This document shows positions 4,935 through 8,743 of a stretch of DNA of 8,743 nt, piece after piece. The notes beneath the pieces are model-generated. The model searched no databases. It was not told where the DNA came from and worked only from the letters and a program-made list of their open reading frames with translations. The position numbers and the translations under genes were made by a program. Every line of letters starts with the position of its first letter. The first letter of the stretch is position 1. Location of the stretch: the NCBI GenBank assembly GCA_001805005.1, contig MHDO01000024.1:1-8743 (forward strand), read 5' to 3'. This DNA is from Nitrospinae bacterium RIFCSPLOWO2_12_39_16. GTDB taxonomy: Bacteria > Nitrospinota > Nitrospinia > UBA9942.

Positions 4935-6074
4935 TTATTGTAATCTCATCGGCATGATAACGCATTTGTAATTCTCATCGTTCATTTGCATGAAGAGGGT
5001 AGGGCTTACAGAGTCTTTTATATCTAAAATTATTTCGTTGCTATCCACTGCACTCATTATATCCAGAATATACCTGGCATTTAGTCCAATAGAAAGTCCT
5101 TCTCCTTTATACTTTACATCAACCTTTTCTTTTGCCTCACCAATACCGGCTGTATCGGAGAGCAGCTCAATATTATCTTTCTCAATATTAAATTTTACCA
5201 TTTTTGATTTTTCATCTGATAAGAGTGAGACCCTCTTTAATGCATGGATTAATACGTCTTTGTTTAAAATCACCCTCTTGTCATTATTCTTTGGCAGGAC
5301 TACCTCATAATTGGGGAATTGTCCGTCAATGACCCTTGATACGAGAACGAAATTTTTCTTTTTAAATACAGCATGATTTTCATATATGCTGAATAAAACA
5401 TCCTCATTGTCGTCTTCTACCAGTTTTAATAATTCCGATGTGGTCTTTTGAGGTATGATTACATTTATCTTTTTCTCTACTATCTTTGGATTTTCATTTT
5501 TTATATAGGATAATCTATGGCCATCTGTAGAGACCAATTTTACGGTGTTTCCTTCTGCCTCAAGGAGTGTCCCATTAAGTGTATATCGGGTCTCATCTGA
5601 AGAGATGGAAAATATAGTTTTTCTGACCATATCCTTTAACTGAGACGGCTCAAATTTTACAAGATAATCTTCACCGTATGATGGGAAGGCAGGAAATTCA
5701 TCTACAGGGAGTCCTGATAGACGGGTCTTATAATTGCCGCAGGATAGATTAATCCATAAGTCTGCAAATTCATTTTCATGCTCCTTCCTCTTGACACCTG
5801 ACTTTTGGTTGACATTAATATCTGCATCAGGTAGTTCCCTTACTATGTCAAAGAGTTTTCTTGCATTTGCTGTAAACCTTCCTTTGCTTTTTACTGATGC
5901 ATTGTAGAATCCCTTTATGCCTATATTCAGGTCTGTTGCGTATATCCAGATACCAGAATCAACGACCTCTATTAAGATATTAGAGAGTATTGGTATTGCC
6001 CCTTTTGTATCTGCTACACCCTGTGATTTCTGCAGCCCTTTAAAAAATTCACCTTTTGTTATAGTAAACTCCAT
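4935..6074 (-). CDS. dnaN: DNA polymerase III beta subunit (sliding clamp)
   Basis: DnaN forms the ring-shaped dimer that tethers polymerase III to DNA and recruits other replication and repair proteins. The 379-residue protein covers the three repeated clamp domains (about 1-125, 135-260 and 262-379). Signatures are IPILSNILIE (27-36), FSISSDETRYTLNG (155-168), LVSTDGHRLSY (180-190), SRVIDGQFPNY (246-256), and the terminal MPMRL plus one extra Gln. A charged stretch at about 90-106 (KSGVKRKEHENEF) lengthens the loop before the first domain's last strands compared with E. coli. The ATG start has AGGAGG about 5 nt upstream and a perfect -10 box at 6120-6125. dnaA, recF and gyrB, frequent neighbours of dnaN, are absent on both sides in this window. 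Confidence 0.97.
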   Translation of the reverse strand: MEFTITKGEFFKGLQKSQGVADTKGAIPILSNILIEVVDSGIWIYATDLNIGIKGFYNASVKSKGRFTANARKLFDIVRELPDADINVNQKSGVKRKEHENEFADLWINLSCGNYKTRLSGLPVDEFPAFPSYGEDYLVKFEPSQLKDMVRKTIFSISSDETRYTLNGTLLEAEGNTVKLVSTDGHRLSYIKNENPKIVEKKINVIIPQKTTSELLKLVEDDNEDVLFSIYENHAVFKKKNFVLVSRVIDGQFPNYEVVLPKNNDKRVILNKDVLIHALKRVSLLSDEKSKMVKFNIEKDNIELLSDTAGIGEAKEKVDVKYKGEGLSIGLNARYILDIMSAVDSNEIILDIKDSVSPTLFMQMNDENYKCVIMPMRLQ

Positions 6075-6119
6075 TTATTCCTCCTACTTTGAAAATTAAA
6101 TTTTTTTAATTAATGTGAT

Positions 6120-6147
6120 ATTATATTTTTTTCTTATTTTAACACAA
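6120..6147 (-). promoter_or_regulatory. Promoter of dnaN
   Basis: A perfect TATAAT (6125-6120, minus strand) is preceded at 16 nt by TTGTGT (6147-6142), a weak -35. The spacer is almost pure A/T. The expected start near 6113 gives a leader of about 40 nt before the dnaN ATG. The leader includes an AT-only inverted repeat AATTAAA/TTTAATT (6094-6111). The rest of this 226-bp divergent gap (6075-6300) holds a plus-strand TATAAT at 6167-6172 with no convincing -35. I could not place a promoter for the plus-strand gene. Confidence 0.5.
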
Positions 6148-6300
6148 TAACTTTAGTCCAACATTTTATAATTTCTAGTTTACGGATGAGGTATTTGCTG
6201 TTATCTCTAAACTTTCAAATTTCCTAAAATTTGCATAAATATTATCATACAGCATTCGGCATTGCAACAAATAATAAGTTTTGATAAAATTCATATTGAA

Positions 6301-7137
6301 ATGTTACCAAAGATTCTTTTAAGCCTCCTTTTTTTATCAATGTTTCTGTCAAACAATCTTAATGCTGAATTTCTTGAAAATGCAAAATATATTGGCAGTT
6401 TTTCTGGAAAGAAACTGCTAATCATCAGGGATGATAAATGGAAAAGTATAGGCAGTGGTGTAGATTTTAAGATTATTAAATTGGTGAGAAGTGAAAGTGG
6501 GCTTGATATAGTCATCAAGTTTTTAAGGGTTGATTTGAAGTTAATAAGGGCAAAGGTTGTTTATAGTAAGAACTCAGAGACAAGATTTAAGAATGTAAAA
6601 AATATTATAGAAAAGGATGATGCTATTGCAGCAATAAACGGGAGTTACTTTGATGTAAATGGAAATCCATTAGGCCTCTTGATAGCAGATGGTAAGACCA
6701 TAAACAACAGGATAGTTACCCACCCACTTTATTCAGGGATATTTTATATCAAGGAAGATATGCCTTATATAGTATATAAAGATAATTTTCAGTCAAGCGG
6801 TGTAACTGAGGCAATTCAGGTTGGTCCTATATTAATAGCAGATGGAAAAGATGCAGAAGATTTTAAGGATATTCATTCTATTCACTATCGCTCGGGTATT
6901 GCCATAGATAATTCAGGGAAGGTTATCATATATGCCACAGATACGAATTATAATGGGATTAGCCTGCATGAGGTGAGGCAGGTTATGAGGCTGTCGGATA
7001 TAAGTTGTATGAATGTATTAAATTTGGATGGGGGTGGATCAACTCAGATGTATATATCTACTCCATCTTTTTCTGATTATATAACAGGGAATACAGATAT
7101 ACCAGTTGCTATCGGATTTTACCCAGTCAGAAAGTAG
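6301..7137 (+). CDS. Secreted phosphodiester glycosidase (NAGPA) family protein
   Basis: The product resembles the NAGPA/DUF2233 family, named for the mammalian enzyme that removes N-acetylglucosamine from phosphodiester links. In bacteria these are exported proteins thought to act on envelope or extracellular glycans. From the ATG at 6301 there are 278 residues, starting with a signal peptide (MLPKILLSLLFLSMFLSNNLNA, about 1-22, cleavage after LNA). The family core is INGSYFD (112-118), QVGPILIADG (173-182), RSGIAID (197-203) and LNLDGGGSTQMY (240-251). The GGGST loop and nearby acidic residues are the expected catalytic region. A TTG at 6262 is open in frame, but it would bury the signal peptide 13 residues in and has no ribosome site. 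The ATG also has only a poor one. The gene stands alone between dnaN (divergent) and thyX (convergent), so its substrate cannot be inferred from neighbours. Confidence 0.85.
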   Translation: MLPKILLSLLFLSMFLSNNLNAEFLENAKYIGSFSGKKLLIIRDDKWKSIGSGVDFKIIKLVRSESGLDIVIKFLRVDLKLIRAKVVYSKNSETRFKNVKNIIEKDDAIAAINGSYFDVNGNPLGLLIADGKTINNRIVTHPLYSGIFYIKEDMPYIVYKDNFQSSGVTEAIQVGPILIADGKDAEDFKDIHSIHYRSGIAIDNSGKVIIYATDTNYNGISLHEVRQVMRLSDISCMNVLNLDGGGSTQMYISTPSFSDYITGNTDIPVAIGFYPVRK

Positions 7138-7204
7138 CACTGCTTTATTGGGATATCGATAAAAAGACTTAATGATGTGAATTAGGCTACAATGAAAATA
7201 GTAA

Positions 7205-7843
7205 TTAAGTTTTTGTCCTTACTGAGGCGGTTTTTTCATCCTCGTTAATATCAAAATCTTCAAATACAACCGGTGCATAATTTTTTAATATTTTTAATAT
7301 CTCGAGTGCGGTTTCTCTAATCTCCCACTGGGCAGCCTTATCGCACCTCTCCTTTAATACATGCCTCCACTCTCTGAAATTTGCAGATATTACAATCTCA
7401 CTTTCCACTGCATTGGGGAGGACAAATCTTGCATCCTCTTTTCTTATACCAAGAGACTGAAGCTTGATATATGTCTCCTTTGCATTCTCTATGAAATTAT
7501 CAAAGAGGCTCTTTGCCTCTCTGTTTTTCTCAATAGAAGGGGGCGTTACAACCTCAAACCCCTTTTCATCAACATATCTCTGTGACTGCTGTGAGAATGA
7601 ACAGAGGCGGTGGCGGACAATCTGATGTGTGAACGCCCTTGAACCTCCTGTAATCCTGAATGTAGCGTAGGCATGTTCAAGGACTGATTCATGTCCGCTC
7701 TTTACAAGCATCCTGATAAATTTCTCAGTGCTATCCTTAGTTATCTTATCAAAGGACAGATAGCATGTCCTCCCTGCCTTCTCTATCAGCTTCTCTGCAT
7801 CTGGTGTTATTGCTAAAAGTTCAACTTTCATTTTTTTCGCCAT
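7205..7843 (-). CDS. thyX: Flavin-dependent thymidylate synthase ThyX
   Basis: ThyX methylates dUMP to dTMP using methylene-tetrahydrofolate, with FAD and NADPH carrying the reducing power. It leaves tetrahydrofolate instead of dihydrofolate, unlike ThyA. The 212-residue protein shows SGHESVLEHA (49-58), the ThyX signature RHRLCSFSQQSQRY (77-90, with RHR, S82 and R89), ANFREWRHVLKERC (154-167) and AQWEIR (171-176). All are positions that bind FAD or dUMP in the family. The length is usual. The ATG at 7843 has no clear ribosome site, and an in-frame ATG four codons in (7831) is an equally possible start. The gene is divergent from ychF and convergent with the glycosidase-like gene. The 67-bp convergent gap (7138-7204) shows no hairpin terminator. 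Confidence 0.95.
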   Translation of the reverse strand: MAKKMKVELLAITPDAEKLIEKAGRTCYLSFDKITKDSTEKFIRMLVKSGHESVLEHAYATFRITGGSRAFTHQIVRHRLCSFSQQSQRYVDEKGFEVVTPPSIEKNREAKSLFDNFIENAKETYIKLQSLGIRKEDARFVLPNAVESEIVISANFREWRHVLKERCDKAAQWEIRETALEILKILKNYAPVVFEDFDINEDEKTASVRTKT

Positions 7844-7907
7844 ATTAGCTTGGTTATGAATATAGGAAAATGATACAACAAATATTGAAGCGTATCAAGC
7901 TTGAAAG

Positions 7908-7936
7908 CCCCAATCCCGCTAAAACTGGATTTGGGG
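7908..7936 (+). repeat. Dispersed hairpin element, copy B
   Basis: CCCCAATCC (7908-7916) pairs with GGATTTGGGG (7927-7936) with one bulged T, around the loop CGCTAAAACT (7917-7926). Positions 7912-7935 match copy A (1663-1686) at 21/24 bases. In the inner stem a T-A pair of copy A is a C-G pair here, so both sides changed together. It lies between the divergent thyX and ychF genes, where neither would need a terminator, and ends 12 bp before the ychF -35 box. Confidence 0.65.
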
Positions 7937-7948
7937 TGGATGAGGCAA

Positions 7949-7977
7949 TTGACACCGTTTATCAAAGATTATATTAT
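7949..7977 (+). promoter_or_regulatory. Near-consensus sigma-70-like promoter of ychF
   Basis: A perfect TTGACA (7949-7954) is followed after exactly 17 nt by TATTAT (7972-7977), 5/6 of the consensus -10. The expected start near 7985 gives a leader of about 35 nt. The leader contains GGAGGA (8005-8010), 9 nt before the ychF ATG. This is the best promoter in the window and suggests strong constitutive expression. Confidence 0.75.
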
Positions 7978-8019
7978 GAAAATTATATAAAGAAACTTTT
8001 TTTTGGAGGAAAGTAATCT

Positions 8020-8743
8020 ATGGGCTTTACTTGCGGCATAGTCGGGCTTCCTAATGTAGGGAAGTCAACCATATTCAATGCGCTTACATCGGCAGGGGCG
8101 CAAGCGGCGAATTATCCATTCTGCACCATTGACCCTAATGTAGGTATTGTTTCGGTGAGGGATGAAAGACAATATAAACTTGCGGAGCTTGTTAAGCCGG
8201 AAAGGATTGTCCCCACAACAGTGGAGTTTCTGGACATTGCGGGGCTTGTGAAGGGTGCAAGCAAAGGCGAAGGGCTGGGCAATAAATTCCTTGGACACAT
8301 CAGGAGTGTGGATGCCATCGCACATATTGTCAGATGTTTTGAGGATGCGGATGTTGTACATGTTGCTGGGCATGTTGACCCCCAAAGAGATATTGAGATA
8401 ATAGATACGGAGTTGATGCTCGCTGATATGGACAGCGTTGAGAAGCGCATAGAAAAGACCGCAAGGCTTGCAAAAGCAGGCGATAAAAACGCCATAGCGG
8501 CAATGGATGCCTGCGCTGTGTTCAAACATGCCCTTGAAAATGGCAGGCCGATACGGTCGCTTGAATTGGACGATGCCGGGAGGGAGATGCTGAGAGAACT
8601 GAATCTCTTGACAGCAAAGCCCGTGATGTTTGTTGCAAATGTGGATGAAAAGGATTTGAAAGGAGAATCTCCCTTTGTTGCGAAGGTAAGGGAGATAGCA
8701 GAGAAGGAGAAGGCAAAGGTTGTGGTCATGTGCGGCAGGATAG
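8020..8743 (+). CDS. ychF: YchF/OLA1-type redox- and translation-associated ATPase, 3' end missing
   Basis: YchF is an Obg-related P-loop protein that prefers ATP to GTP and binds the ribosome. It has been linked to translation control and stress responses. The window holds 241 codons of about 365. Visible parts are the Walker A motif GLPNVGKST (9-17), NYPFCTIDPN (31-40) as switch I, DIAGLVKGASKGEGLGNKFL (72-91) as switch II with a hydrophobic residue where Ras-type GTPases have the catalytic glutamine, a helical insertion (about 120-195), and NVDE (207-210). NVDE takes the place of NKxD and accounts for ATP preference. The C-terminal TGS domain lies beyond the window. The ATG has GGAGGA upstream and a near-consensus promoter. 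Its GC content (about 50% or more on sampled lines) is well above its neighbours, with many GCG, GGG and GGC codons. Confidence 0.95.
   Translation, partial: MGFTCGIVGLPNVGKSTIFNALTSAGAQAANYPFCTIDPNVGIVSVRDERQYKLAELVKPERIVPTTVEFLDIAGLVKGASKGEGLGNKFLGHIRSVDAIAHIVRCFEDADVVHVAGHVDPQRDIEIIDTELMLADMDSVEKRIEKTARLAKAGDKNAIAAMDACAVFKHALENGRPIRSLELDDAGREMLRELNLLTAKPVMFVANVDEKDLKGESPFVAKVREIAEKEKAKVVVMCGRI

Noticed and set aside
6167..6172. Perfect TATAAT on the plus strand as promoter of the NAGPA-family gene
   Set aside because: No acceptable -35 box at 16-18 nt upstream, and the region is AT-rich enough for chance matches.
6262..6300. Upstream TTG start for the NAGPA-family gene
   Set aside because: It adds 13 residues ahead of a canonical signal peptide and has no ribosome site, so the ATG at 6301 is preferred.
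7908..7936. Hairpin copy B as a transcription terminator
   Set aside because: It lies between two divergent gene starts with no gene ending into it and has no T-run after the stem.
8065..8729. Long minus-strand open frames (154, 205 and 64 codons) opposite ychF
   Set aside because: The plus strand encodes an unmistakable YchF. The reverse frames are Ser/Ala/Pro-rich shadows created by the GC-rich coding sequence.
1..8743. CRISPR array, tRNA, rRNA, insertion sequence or phage attachment site
   Set aside because: No regularly spaced repeats, no cloverleaf or rRNA-like sequence, no transposase or integrase frames, and no long terminal inverted repeats were seen.

Overview
The window comes from an AT-rich bacterial chromosome. 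Counting sampled lines by eye gives roughly 37% GC for most genes. The content is mainly housekeeping: sliding clamp, RuvX/YqgF, MltG, ThyX, PanE, LeuD and the YchF ATPase. There is no integrase, transposase, phage gene, CRISPR array, tRNA or rRNA. Clear Shine-Dalgarno sites, sigma-70-like promoters and 4-8 bp gene overlaps are typical of bacteria. MltG and a signal-peptide-bearing glycosidase-like protein fit a walled, probably Gram-negative-type cell. I cannot name a lineage; an environmental, deep-branching bacterium (Nitrospirota- or Desulfobacterota-like) is a guess.

Layout. From 6074 down to 1, ten genes run in one direction on the minus strand. In transcription order they are dnaN, a DJ-1/PfpI protein, panE, ruvX, mltG, three tiny genes (68, 89 and 67 aa), leuD, and the first 30 codons of a probable SAM-dependent methyltransferase cut by the window start. 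Within this run pfpI-panE (GTGA overlap), ruvX-mltG (8 bp overlap) and the last two tiny genes (GTGA overlap) look translationally coupled. On the plus strand are a secreted phosphodiester-glycosidase (NAGPA) family protein (6301-7137), divergent from dnaN and convergent with thyX, and the first two thirds of ychF (8020 to the window end), divergent from thyX.

The genes do not form one pathway. They serve DNA replication (dnaN), nucleotide supply (thyX), RNA/DNA processing (ruvX), cell-wall chain termination (mltG), cofactor and amino-acid synthesis (panE, leuD) and translation-associated ATP hydrolysis (ychF). The three tiny genes at 856-1537 are the only cluster of unclear role. They have their own good promoter and encode two small membrane proteins and a small zinc-ribbon-like protein.

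The most interesting material is between genes. Several short palindromes occur in the gaps. One 24-bp element is present twice (1663-1686 and 7912-7935), 21/24 identical, with a compensatory base-pair change in its stem. Both copies sit about 10 bp upstream of the -35 box of a good promoter. Another palindrome (about 177-205) resembles a dispersed repeat I remember from other genomes. A third gap (4753-4934) packs two 9-bp perfect inverted repeats with identical 11-nt spacers around a longer REP-like palindrome. No gene-free stretch exceeds 300 bases. I see no complete new defence or mobile system here.
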